Source: Pseudomonas sp. UBA6562 (GTDB taxonomy: Bacteria > Pseudomonadota > Gammaproteobacteria > Pseudomonadales > Pseudomonadaceae). Taken from it: a stretch of 64,000 nucleotides of DNA. The notes beneath the pieces were generated by a model, which did no database searches, was not told the origin of the DNA, and saw nothing but the letters and a program-made list of their open reading frames with translations. Where the stretch lies: positions 186,001 through 250,000 of the forward strand of contig NZ_DJJS01000010.1 in the NCBI RefSeq assembly GCF_002434265.1, given 5' to 3'. The translations under genes were made by a program, and so were the position numbers. Positions within the stretch are counted from its first letter, which is position 1. Every line of letters begins with the position of its first letter. Below are positions 26,754-35,916 of the stretch, piece by piece.

Positions 26754-26985
26754 AGGCTGCGCGCGGGTGCGTTGCCGGCGACTTCGAGCGCCGTCCGACC
26801 CCACCCTGCATGACCTAAGGCGCCAGGCCCTTGCCGCAGCGGCCAAGGTTTTTACCCCTGCGTTTCTAAACTCGCTTGTGCAACCGGGGTCTATCCCCAG
26901 CATGGACGAACCGTCATTTTCAGCTTCTACACTGCCTGCCACCGCGCATTGGGCCGTGTTCTGACTTCTCTAATAGGGGACTTGA

Positions 26986-28899
26986 ATGTCCGTACGACGC
27001 ACACGCAAAGACGATGGCAGCCAGTGGACCGTGGCCGACAGCCGCAGTGTTTATGGCATTCGCCATTGGGGCGCAGGCTATTTCGCCATCAATGAAGCCG
27101 GGCGCGTGGAAGTGCGCCCCAACGGCCCCGACAGCTCGCCCATCGACCTCTTCGAACAGGTCGACGAGCTGCGTCAGAGCGGCCTGAGCCTGCCGCTGCT
27201 GGTGCGTTTCCCCGACATCCTGCAAGACCGCGTGCGCCAGCTCACCGGCGCCTTCGACGCCAACATCGCGCGCATGGAGTACCAGAGCCAGTACACCGCC
27301 CTGTACCCGATCAAGGTCAACCAGCAGGAGGCGGTGGTCGAGAACATCATCGCCACGCAGAACGTCTCCATCGGCCTGGAAGCCGGCTCCAAGCCGGAGC
27401 TGCTGGCCGTGCTGGCCCTGGCGCCCAAGGGTGGCACCATCGTCTGCAACGGCTACAAGGACCGCGAGTTCATCCGCCTGGCGCTGATGGGCCAGAAGCT
27501 GGGCCACAACGTGTTCATCGTCATCGAGAAAGAGTCGGAAGTGGCCCTGGTGATCGACGAAGCCGCCGAGCTCAAGGTCAAGCCCCAGGTCGGCCTGCGC
27601 GTGCGCCTGTCGTCGCTGGCGTCGAGCAAATGGGCCGACACCGGTGGCGAGAAGTCCAAGTTCGGGCTCTCGGCCGCGCAGTTGCTGTCGGTGGTGCAAC
27701 GCTTCAAGGACGCCGGCCTCGACCAGGGCATCCGCCTGCTGCACTTCCATATGGGCTCGCAGATCGCCAACCTGGCCGACTACCAGCACGGTTTCAAGGA
27801 AGCCATCCGCTATTACGGCGAGCTGCGCGCGCTGGGCCTGCCGGTCGACCACATCGACGTCGGCGGCGGTCTGGGCGTCGACTACGACGGTACCCACTCG
27901 CGCAACGCCAGCTCGATCAACTACGACATCGACGACTACGCCGCCGTGGTGGTGGGCATGCTCAAGGAGTTCTGCGACGCCCAGGGCTTGCCACACCCGC
28001 ACATCTTCTCCGAGAGCGGCCGGGCGCTGACCGCGCACCATGCCATGCTGGTGGTGCAGGTCACCGACGTCGAGAAGCACAACGACCAGGTGCCGACCAT
28101 TGAAGACAAGGCCAGCCTGCCGGAGACCGTGCAGTGGCTGGTCGACCTGCTCGGCCCGACCGACATCGAGATGGTCACCGAAACCTACTGGCGCGCCACC
28201 CACTACATGAGCGATGTGGCCGCGCAGTACGCCGACGGCAAGCTCAGCCTGTCCGAAAAGGCCCTGGCCGAGCAGTGCTACTTCGCTGTGTGCCGGCGCC
28301 TGCACAATTCGCTCAAGGCCCGCCAGCGCTCGCACCGCCAGGTGCTCGACGAGCTCAACGACAAGCTGGCCGACAAGTACATCTGCAACTTCTCGGTGTT
28401 CCAGAGCTTGCCCGACACCTGGGCCATCGGCCAGGTGCTGCCGATCCTGCCGCTGCACCGCCTGGACGAAGAGCCGCTGCGCCGCGCCGTGCTGCAAGAC
28501 CTGACCTGCGACTCGGACGGCAAGATCAACCAGTACGTCGACGAGCAGAGCATCGAGACCAGCCTGCCGGTGCATGGCATCAACGAAGGCGAAGACTACC
28601 TGCTGGGCATCTTCCTGGTTGGCGCCTACCAGGAAATCCTCGGCGACATGCACAACCTGTTCGGCGACACCGACTCGGTGAACATCTACCAGAACGCCGA
28701 CGGCAGCGTGTACCACGCCGGCATCGAGACCCACGACACCATCGAGGACATGCTGCGCTACGTGCACCTGTCGCCCGAAGAGCTGATGACCCACTACCGC
28801 GACAAGGTCGCCAGCGCCAAGATCAGCCCGCGCGAGCGTACCCAGTACCTCGACGCGCTGCGCCTGGGGCTGACCCGCTCGTCGTACCTGTCGTCCTGA
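26986..28899 (+). CDS. speA: Biosynthetic arginine decarboxylase
   Basis: The 637-residue fold-III PLP enzyme has the lysine motif YPIKVNQ, HFHMGSQI, the glycine stretch DVGGGLGVDY, and near the C-terminus TCDSDGKI with the catalytic Cys of the partner subunit. It makes agmatine from arginine, the entry to putrescine synthesis. Length and start (MSVRRTRKDDG, AGGGG upstream) are standard. A strong hairpin with a TTCG loop follows the stop. Confidence 0.96.
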   Translation: MSVRRTRKDDGSQWTVADSRSVYGIRHWGAGYFAINEAGRVEVRPNGPDSSPIDLFEQVDELRQSGLSLPLLVRFPDILQDRVRQLTGAFDANIARMEYQSQYTALYPIKVNQQEAVVENIIATQNVSIGLEAGSKPELLAVLALAPKGGTIVCNGYKDREFIRLALMGQKLGHNVFIVIEKESEVALVIDEAAELKVKPQVGLRVRLSSLASSKWADTGGEKSKFGLSAAQLLSVVQRFKDAGLDQGIRLLHFHMGSQIANLADYQHGFKEAIRYYGELRALGLPVDHIDVGGGLGVDYDGTHSRNASSINYDIDDYAAVVVGMLKEFCDAQGLPHPHIFSESGRALTAHHAMLVVQVTDVEKHNDQVPTIEDKASLPETVQWLVDLLGPTDIEMVTETYWRATHYMSDVAAQYADGKLSLSEKALAEQCYFAVCRRLHNSLKARQRSHRQVLDELNDKLADKYICNFSVFQSLPDTWAIGQVLPILPLHRLDEEPLRRAVLQDLTCDSDGKINQYVDEQSIETSLPVHGINEGEDYLLGIFLVGAYQEILGDMHNLFGDTDSVNIYQNADGSVYHAGIETHDTIEDMLRYVHLSPEELMTHYRDKVASAKISPRERTQYLDALRLGLTRSSYLSS

Positions 28900-28904
28900 T
28901 CTGC

Positions 28905-28936
28905 CGTGCGGGAGTGGGTTCGCCCGCTTCCGCACG
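28905..28936. terminator. Bidirectional hairpin with TTCG tetraloop between speA and MATE gene
   Basis: CGTGCGGGAGTGGG pairs with CCCGCTTCCGCACG in a 14-bp stem (two wobbles) closed by TTCG. It fills the gap between two convergent genes. There is no clear T run, so it may act mostly as a 3' end stabiliser; it also resembles P. putida REP sequences. Confidence 0.55.
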
Positions 28937-28943
28937 TTGCGGT

Positions 28944-30278
28944 CTACATCCAGCCGTCTCTGCGCTGCAAGCGCCAGGCGATCCCACCCAGGGTGATCGC
29001 CCGCAGCGCCATGAACGCCAGAAACGCCAACCACAATCCATGGTTGCCCAGCCCGCGCAAGGCCAGGGCCAGCGGCAAAGCGAGCAACACCGACAGCAGC
29101 ATGGCGTTGCGCATCTCCCGTGCCCGCGTGGCGCCGATGAACAGCCCGTCGAGCAGATAGCTCCATACCGCCACCAATGGCAGCAGCGCCAGGTACGGCA
29201 GATACGGATACGCCGCTTGGCGCACGCTCGCGATGTCGGTCTGAGTGTCGACGAACAGGTGCCCGGCACCCAGGAACAGCGCCGCGAAGCCCAGACTCAC
29301 CAGCAACGACCAGCCCCCGGCCACCACCAGCGAACGGCGCAACACCTCGCGCTGGCGGGCGCCGATGGCATGGCCGCACAGCGCCTCCACCGCATGGGCC
29401 AGGCCGTCCAGCGCGTAGGCGGTGAGCAGCAGGCCATTGAGCAGCAGCGCGTTGGCCGCCACCGTCGCCTCGCCCAGCCGCGCACCCTGCACGGTCAGCA
29501 GCAGGAACACACCCTGCAACGCCAGGCTGCGCAGGAAGATGTCGCGGTTGACCGCCAGCAACGGGCGCCAGGCCTGCCAGCGACGCAGGGCCGGCCATGC
29601 CATGCGCCCCGGATGGGCGCGCAGCGCCGGGCGGGTCAGGGCCAGGCCCAGCAGGGCGGCGCTCCACTCGGCGATCACCGAGGCGCGCGCCGAACCGACC
29701 ACGCCCCAGTCCAGCCCCAGCACGAACCACAGGTTCAAGGCGATGTTCAGCAGGTTGGTGGCCAAGAGGATCGCCAGCGGCGCGCGGGCGTTCTGCGTGC
29801 CGAGGAACCAGCCTACCAGCGCATAACTGGCCAGCGCCGCCGGCAGGCCGAACAGGCGGGTATGGAAGAAGTCCTGGGTGGCCTGTTGCAGGGCCGCGCT
29901 GGGCTGCATGACGTGCAGTGCCAACTGGCTGAAGGGCAGGGCGAGCAGGCCCAGCAGCAGCGCCAGGCCCACCGCCAGCAGCAGGCCCTGGGCCAGCACC
30001 TGGCGCAACCCCGCGCCGTCGCCGCGCCCGGCCGCCTGGGCGGCGAAGCCGGTGGCGCCCATGCGCAGGAAGCCCATCAGGCCCATCATGAAGGTGAACA
30101 GCACCGCGCCCACCGCCACCGCGCCCAACTGATGGGCATGGGGCAAGTGGCCGACCACCGTGCTGTCGACCAGGGCCACCAGCGGCACGCTGACGTTGGA
30201 CAGGACCATCGGCGCGGCCAGTGCCCAGACCTTGCGGTGGGTGGCGCGGTGGCGCCAGTCGGTCAGCAGTGAAGGCAT
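28944..30278 (-). CDS. MATE family efflux transporter, DinF-like
   Basis: The 444-residue protein has about twelve membrane segments in two homologous halves, with PMVLSNVSVPLVALVDSTVVGHL in helix 1, which is the MATE signature of the DinF branch. It should export organic cations using a Na+ or H+ gradient. The start at 30278 (MPSLLTDWRH) has GGAG five bases upstream; the longer frame is rejected. It is convergent with speA and divergent from the alpha-2-macroglobulin gene, the usual order in the P. putida group. Confidence 0.9.
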   Translation of the reverse strand: MPSLLTDWRHRATHRKVWALAAPMVLSNVSVPLVALVDSTVVGHLPHAHQLGAVAVGAVLFTFMMGLMGFLRMGATGFAAQAAGRGDGAGLRQVLAQGLLLAVGLALLLGLLALPFSQLALHVMQPSAALQQATQDFFHTRLFGLPAALASYALVGWFLGTQNARAPLAILLATNLLNIALNLWFVLGLDWGVVGSARASVIAEWSAALLGLALTRPALRAHPGRMAWPALRRWQAWRPLLAVNRDIFLRSLALQGVFLLLTVQGARLGEATVAANALLLNGLLLTAYALDGLAHAVEALCGHAIGARQREVLRRSLVVAGGWSLLVSLGFAALFLGAGHLFVDTQTDIASVRQAAYPYLPYLALLPLVAVWSYLLDGLFIGATRAREMRNAMLLSVLLALPLALALRGLGNHGLWLAFLAFMALRAITLGGIAWRLQRRDGWM

Positions 30279-30537
30279 GCGGCTCCAGATGGTTCGGGCA
30301 TGACAGGGGTGTCCGGCGGATGGCCCACAATGGGGCCGGGGCATCCGATCATCGCAGGAAAACCGCGCATTCTACCGGGCTCCGGGCAAGTGGACATATT
30401 TTGTAAAATCTCCTGTGTCAGCAAGCAACCAATCCCTGCGAACGAAGTCTCAGCTCACGCACCCATCCGAGTGAATTGTTTCCCGGTGGGCTATAGTTGC
30501 CGCCCTTACGACCACGCTGCCGAAGAGTCCCTTCCTC

Positions 30538-33500
30538 ATGTTCAACAAAGGATTGTTGCTGGCCTGTGCGCTGGCACTGCTCAGTGCCTGTGATTCCTCC
30601 ACGTCCGAGGCGCCCAAGCCCGCCCCGGCCGATACGCCGACCGCGGCCGCGCCCGCCCAGACCGCATCGAGCAAGCGCGAAGACCCGGCCGTGCTCGCCA
30701 AGCGCTACGCAGGCCGCGAGCTGAGCGTGCTGGATGTTTCGGAAGTGCAGATAGACGGCGCCAGCGCGCTGTCGGTCAGCTTCTCCGCGCCGTTGGACGC
30801 CGACCAGGACTTCGCCGGCAAACTGCACCTGGTCGATACCGTCAAGGGCAAGGTCGACGGCGCCTGGGAGCTGTCGAACAACCAGATGGAACTGCGCCTG
30901 CGCCACCTCGAACCGCAGCGCAAGCTGGTGCTCACCGTCGACAAGGGCCTGCTGGCGGTCAATGGCAAGCAGCTCGACAGCGAAGTGGTCAGCCGCCTGG
31001 AAACCCGCGACATGCAGGCCACCGTGGGCTTCGCCAGCCGCGGCTCGCTGCTGCCCACGCGCTTGGCCGAAGGCCTGCCGGTGATCGCCCTGAACGTGGC
31101 CAAGGTCGACGTCGACTTCTTCCGCGTCAAACCCGAGCAGCTGTCGAACTTCCTGGTCAACTGGGGGCGCAACAGCAGCCTGTACGCCTACCAGTCCAAA
31201 GAGACCCTGGAGATGGCCGATTTGGTCTACAGCGGCCGCTTCGACCTCGACCCCGCACGCAACACCCGCGAAACGGTACTGCTGCCCATCGCCGGCATCA
31301 AACCGCTGCAAGAGCCAGGCGTGTACCTGGCGGTGATGCGCGCCTCGGGCACCTACGACTATTCCCAGCCGGCCACGCTGTTCACCTTGAGCGACATCGG
31401 CGTGTCGGCGCACCGCTACCGCGACCGCATCGACGTCTTCGCCCAGGCGCTGGACGGCGGCAAAGCAATGGACGGCGTCAAGCTCGAACTGCACGACGAC
31501 AAGGGCAAGCTGCTCGCCCAGGCCAGCACCGACGGCGACGGCCATGCGCAGATGCCGATCGACGCCAAGGCCGACACCCTGATCGCCACCCAGGGCGTGC
31601 ACACCACGCTGCTGCGCCTGAACACCGCAGCGCTGGACCTGGCCGAATTCGACATCACCGGCCCCCAGGCCAACCCCTTGCAGTTCTTCATCTTCGGCCC
31701 GCGCGACCTGTACCGCCCAGGGGAAACCGTGCTGCTCAACGGCCTGCTGCGCGACCAGGACGGCAAGCCGGTCAAGGCCCAGCCAGTCAACGTGGAAGTG
31801 CGCCGCCCCGACGAGCAGGTCAGCCGCAAATTCGTCTGGGAGGCCGACGGCAACGGACTGTTCCAGTACCAGCTGCAACTCTCCGGCGAAGCGCCGACAG
31901 GCCGCTGGCAACTGCTGCTCGACCTGGGCGGCGGGCGCAAGCAGGTCTACGAATTCCTCGTCGAAGACTTCCTGCCCGAACGCCTGGCCCTGGAACTCAA
32001 AGGCAGCCCCACGCCGCTGAGCCCCGAAGAGCCTGCGCACATCCAGGTCAATGGCCGCTACCTCTACGGCGCTCCCGCCGCCGGCAACCGCTTGAGCGGC
32101 CAGGCGTATTTGCGCCCGCTGCGCGAAGCCGTGCCGGCGCTGCCGGGCTACCAGTTCGGTTCGGTCAGCGAAAGCGACCTGAGCCAGGACCTGGAACTCG
32201 ACGAAGTCACCCTCGACCAGGCCGGCAAGGCCAGCCTGGACATCGAAAGCCGCTGGGCCGAGGCCCGCTCGCCGCTGCAACTGACCGTCCAGGCCAGCTT
32301 GCAGGAATCCGGCGGCCGGCCCATCACCCGCCGTTTCGAGCAGCCGATCTGGCCAGCCGAACGCCTGCCGGGCCTGCGCGGCCTGTTCGACGGTGAAGAG
32401 ACCGACGGCGACGCCCCAGTGCAGTTCGAAGTCCTGGTCGCCGACCGCGACGGCCACAAGCTGGCCGCCGACGACCTCAAGGTCCGCTTGGTCCGCGAGC
32501 GCCGCGACTATTACTGGAACTACTCCCAGGACGACGGCTGGAGCTACAACTTCAACGAGAAATTCCTCACCGAAAGCGAAGAGACCGTCAGCGTCAAGGC
32601 CGGCGCCACCGCCACCCTGAGCTTCCAGGTGGAGTGGGGCCCGTACCGCGTCGAAGTGGAAGATCCCGAAACCGGCATCGTCTCCAGCGAGCGCTTCTGG
32701 GCCGGCTACCGTGCCCAGGACAACGCCGAAGGCGGCGCCGTGCGCCCCGACCAGGTCAAGCTGGCGCTCGACAAGCCGGCCTATGCCGACGGCGACAGCG
32801 CCCAGGTCACCGTCACCCCGCCTGCCGCGGGCAGCGGCTACCTGATGGTCGAGTCCGCCGATGGCCCGCTGTGGTGGCAGGCCATCGACGTACCGGCCGA
32901 AGGCAAGACCTTCGACATCCGCCTGGACCCGAAATGGGCGCGCCACGACCTGTACGTCAGCGCCCTGGTGATCCGCCCGGGCGAGCGCAAGGTCAACGCC
33001 ACGCCCAAGCGCGCCGTGGGCGTGCTGCACCTGCCGCTGCAACGCGGCGACCGCAAGCTGGCGCTGACCCTGCAAGCGCCCGAGAAGATGCGGCCCAAGC
33101 AGCCGCTGAAGGTCAAGTTCAAGGCCACCAACGCCGACGGCAGCGTGCCCAAGCAGGTGCGCGTGCTGCTTTCGGCGGTGGACGTCGGCATCCTCAACAT
33201 CACCGACTTCAAGACCCCCGACCCCTTCACCGGCATGTTCGGGCGCAAGGCCTACGGCGCCGACCAACTGGACATCTACGGCCAGTTGATCGAAGCCGGC
33301 CAAGGCCGTCTGGCCAGCCTGGCCTTCGGTGGCGACGCGGCCATGGCCAAGGGCGGCAAGCGGCCCAACACCACGGTGACCATCGTCGCCCAGCAGAGCG
33401 TGCCGGTGACCCTGGACGAGAAGGGCGAGGGCGTCGCCAGCGTCGACATTCCCGACTTCAACGGCGAGCTGCGGCTGATGGCCCAAGCCTGGAGCGACGA

Positions 33501-35445
33501 CCACTTCGGCGTCGCCGAAGGCAAGACCGTGGTCGCCGCGCCGTTGATCGCCGAGCTGTCGGCGCCGCGCTTCCTGGCCGGGGGTGACCGTACGCGCCTG
33601 GCTCTGGACCTGGCCAACCTGTCGGGCCGTGCCCAGCAACTGACCGTGCAATTGCGCAGCGAAGGGCAGATCGGCCTGATCGGCCCGACCGAGCAGCAGG
33701 TCAGCCTCAGCGAAGGCCAGCGCAGCACCCTGATGATCCCGGTGCAGGCCGAAGGTGGTCTGGGGCAGGGCAAGGTGCAGGTGCAGGTCACCGGCCTGCA
33801 ACTGCCCAACGAACCCACCAGCGTCTATACCCGCGACTGGACCCTGGGCGTGCGCCCGGCCTATCCGGCGATGCTCAAGCACTACCGTGTGGCCTTGAAG
33901 GACCAGCCATGGAGCCTGCCGGACAACGACCTGGCGGCCTTCGAGCCGGCCGGCCTGGAAGCCAGCCTGGCGCTGTCGAGCCGACCACCGCTGAACCTCG
34001 CCGAGCAGATCCGTGCTCTGGAAGCCTACCCGTACGGCTGCCTTGAGCAGACCACCAGCGGCCTGTACCCCTCGCTGTACGCCGACGCCGACAGCCTCAA
34101 ACGCCTCGGCATCAAGGGCGAGCCGGCCGAGGTGCGCAAGCGCAAGATCGAGGCTGGCATCGAGCACCTGCTGGGCATGCAGCGCTACAACGGCAGCTTC
34201 GGTCTGTGGGGCAGCGACAGCGAAGAGGAATACTGGCTGACCGCCTACGTCACTGACTTCCTGCAGCGCGCCCGCGAGCAGGGCTACGGCGTACCGGCCG
34301 ACGCCCTGAAGAAGGCCAACGAGCGCCTGCTGCGCTACTTGCAGGAGCGCAACCTGATTGAGGTCGACTACAGCGACAACGCTGAGCACACCCGCTTCGC
34401 CGTACAGGCCTACGCCGCCCTGGTGCTGGCACGCAACCAGCAGGCGCCGCTGGGCGCGCTGCGCAGCCTGTTCGAACGCCGCACCGATGCACGCTCGGGC
34501 CTGGCGCTGGTGCAGCTGGCTGTGGCCCTGGACAAGATGGGCGACAAACCGCGCGCCCAGCAGGCCTTGCAGACCGGCTTGAGCATCGGCCGCGGCAAGG
34601 GCTGGCTGGCCGACTACGGCAGTACGCTGCGCGACCAGGCGCTGATCCTGGCGCTGCTGCAGGAGAACCAGCTGGCGGCCAACCAGGTGGACCAACGCCT
34701 GTTCGCGCTGTCCGACGAACTCGCCGCCAACGGCTACCTCTCGACTCAGGAACGCAACGCGCTGTTCCTCGCCGGCCGCAACCTGCTCGGCAAACCGGAA
34801 GGTGCCTGGAAGGCGCGCCTGGACAGCGCCGGTGAAGTGCGCGAGCTGGACAACACCGAATCCGGCCTGAAGCTCGAAGGCCCGCTACTGGCCTCGCCAT
34901 TGAGCGTGCAGAACCAGAGCGGCGACACCCTGTACCAGCAACTGACCTTGTCGGGCTATCCGCGTCAGGCGCCGGCACCGGTAAGCAACGGCATCGAGAT
35001 CCGCCGCGAGTACCTGGGCCTCAACGGTCAGCCGTTGAACCTCGGCAACCTGCGCAGCGGCGACCTGGTGCTGGTGCACCTGGCGCTCAAGGCCAAGGAC
35101 CGTGTGCCGGACGCTCTGGTAGTGGACCTGCTGCCGGCCGGCCTGGAACTGGAAAACCAGAACCTGGCGCAAAGCTCGGCCAGCCTGGACAACGCCAGCA
35201 GCGCGGTGAAGGAATGGCGCGATTCGATGCAGAACGCCAGCGTGGTGCACCAGGAGTTCCGCGACGACCGTTACGTCGCCGCACTCAAGCTGGACAACTA
35301 CGGCACCACCCACCTGCTGTACCTGGCTCGCGCGGTCACGCCGGGCAGCTACCGTATTCCGCCGGCGCAGGTCGAGTCGATGTACCGCCCCAACCTGAAC
35401 GCGGTGGGCGAAAGCCAAGGGGAAATGCAGATCAAGGCCCGCTGA
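30538..35445 (+). CDS. yfhM: Bacterial alpha-2-macroglobulin lipoprotein, YfhM type
   Basis: The 1635-residue protein matches E. coli YfhM throughout. The lipobox LLSAC18 is followed by Asp19, which under Lol rules favours inner-membrane anchoring. The MG domains precede a thioester CLEQ motif at C1168, in AYPYGCLEQTTSG. Such proteins are thought to trap attacking proteases in the periplasm by covalent coupling and to work with PBP1C, whose gene follows 2 kb downstream. All regions appear intact. An AT-richer stretch at 30390-30420 upstream may hold the promoter. Confidence 0.95.
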   Translation: MFNKGLLLACALALLSACDSSTSEAPKPAPADTPTAAAPAQTASSKREDPAVLAKRYAGRELSVLDVSEVQIDGASALSVSFSAPLDADQDFAGKLHLVDTVKGKVDGAWELSNNQMELRLRHLEPQRKLVLTVDKGLLAVNGKQLDSEVVSRLETRDMQATVGFASRGSLLPTRLAEGLPVIALNVAKVDVDFFRVKPEQLSNFLVNWGRNSSLYAYQSKETLEMADLVYSGRFDLDPARNTRETVLLPIAGIKPLQEPGVYLAVMRASGTYDYSQPATLFTLSDIGVSAHRYRDRIDVFAQALDGGKAMDGVKLELHDDKGKLLAQASTDGDGHAQMPIDAKADTLIATQGVHTTLLRLNTAALDLAEFDITGPQANPLQFFIFGPRDLYRPGETVLLNGLLRDQDGKPVKAQPVNVEVRRPDEQVSRKFVWEADGNGLFQYQLQLSGEAPTGRWQLLLDLGGGRKQVYEFLVEDFLPERLALELKGSPTPLSPEEPAHIQVNGRYLYGAPAAGNRLSGQAYLRPLREAVPALPGYQFGSVSESDLSQDLELDEVTLDQAGKASLDIESRWAEARSPLQLTVQASLQESGGRPITRRFEQPIWPAERLPGLRGLFDGEETDGDAPVQFEVLVADRDGHKLAADDLKVRLVRERRDYYWNYSQDDGWSYNFNEKFLTESEETVSVKAGATATLSFQVEWGPYRVEVEDPETGIVSSERFWAGYRAQDNAEGGAVRPDQVKLALDKPAYADGDSAQVTVTPPAAGSGYLMVESADGPLWWQAIDVPAEGKTFDIRLDPKWARHDLYVSALVIRPGERKVNATPKRAVGVLHLPLQRGDRKLALTLQAPEKMRPKQPLKVKFKATNADGSVPKQVRVLLSAVDVGILNITDFKTPDPFTGMFGRKAYGADQLDIYGQLIEAGQGRLASLAFGGDAAMAKGGKRPNTTVTIVAQQSVPVTLDEKGEGVASVDIPDFNGELRLMAQAWSDDHFGVAEGKTVVAAPLIAELSAPRFLAGGDRTRLALDLANLSGRAQQLTVQLRSEGQIGLIGPTEQQVSLSEGQRSTLMIPVQAEGGLGQGKVQVQVTGLQLPNEPTSVYTRDWTLGVRPAYPAMLKHYRVALKDQPWSLPDNDLAAFEPAGLEASLALSSRPPLNLAEQIRALEAYPYGCLEQTTSGLYPSLYADADSLKRLGIKGEPAEVRKRKIEAGIEHLLGMQRYNGSFGLWGSDSEEEYWLTAYVTDFLQRAREQGYGVPADALKKANERLLRYLQERNLIEVDYSDNAEHTRFAVQAYAALVLARNQQAPLGALRSLFERRTDARSGLALVQLAVALDKMGDKPRAQQALQTGLSIGRGKGWLADYGSTLRDQALILALLQENQLAANQVDQRLFALSDELAANGYLSTQERNALFLAGRNLLGKPEGAWKARLDSAGEVRELDNTESGLKLEGPLLASPLSVQNQSGDTLYQQLTLSGYPRQAPAPVSNGIEIRREYLGLNGQPLNLGNLRSGDLVLVHLALKAKDRVPDALVVDLLPAGLELENQNLAQSSASLDNASSAVKEWRDSMQNASVVHQEFRDDRYVAALKLDNYGTTHLLYLARAVTPGSYRIPPAQVESMYRPNLNAVGESQGEMQIKAR

Positions 35446-35557
35446 GGGGCAGGGGCGCGGCAGGCCAGCAGCGCTGGCCTGTCGGTGGGCGGAGGGGGTG
35501 CAGGCCGGGTCTGGCCGAGCCGGGCCTGGCCTGGCCGGATCGGGATTCAGACTCGAC

Positions 35558-35851
35558 TTAATGCACCACCCAACTCATCACCCACAACCCCAGCAGCAGC
35601 CAGACGATGCCCAGCACGATCGAGGCGCGCATGAACGCGCGCACCGCCGAGAACAGCAGCATCAAACCGACGATCAATGCCGCGATGCTGACCAGCGACG
35701 TGTCCATGCCCAAAGTGCGGGACAGGCCGTCGATGAAATTGCCGCCGGCGTTGGCCAGCAGATTGAACAGGCCGCTCAAGGCATCGACGATGATGCGGAT
35801 CAGCGATCCCAGCGCCTGGCCCAGCCATTCGAAAAAGCCTTCTACATGCAT
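35558..35851 (-). CDS. Small unknown membrane protein, 97 aa
   Basis: The protein begins MHVEGFFEWLGQALGSLIRIIVDALSGLFNLLANAGGNFIDGL, an amphipathic helix pair, followed by two hydrophobic helices (about 53-73 and 78-96). No enzyme motif is present. It lies on the opposite strand between yfhM and pbpC, convergent with yfhM and divergent from pbpC. The upstream gap 35446-35557 is made of short GGCCTGGCC-type repeats with no gene. I see no recognisable family; it may be an accessory to the YfhM/PBP1C pair or simply a resident. Confidence 0.7.
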   Translation of the reverse strand: MHVEGFFEWLGQALGSLIRIIVDALSGLFNLLANAGGNFIDGLSRTLGMDTSLVSIAALIVGLMLLFSAVRAFMRASIVLGIVWLLLGLWVMSWVVH

Positions 35852-35916
35852 GATTACGTCCTGATGAATGAATCGGTGTCAGCGCTTTGGCCATGGCCGG
35901 GGCAGGTCGGTTCCCG

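Noticed and set aside
26920..30330. 1136-codon open frame on the minus strand across speA and the MATE gene
   Set aside because: It runs antisense to speA, has no family motif, and its composition (rich in V, H, Q, L, G) is the usual reverse-frame shadow of a high-GC gene.
30418..34695. 1425-codon open frame on the minus strand
   Set aside because: Entirely antisense to the alpha-2-macroglobulin gene, which matches E. coli YfhM from end to end.
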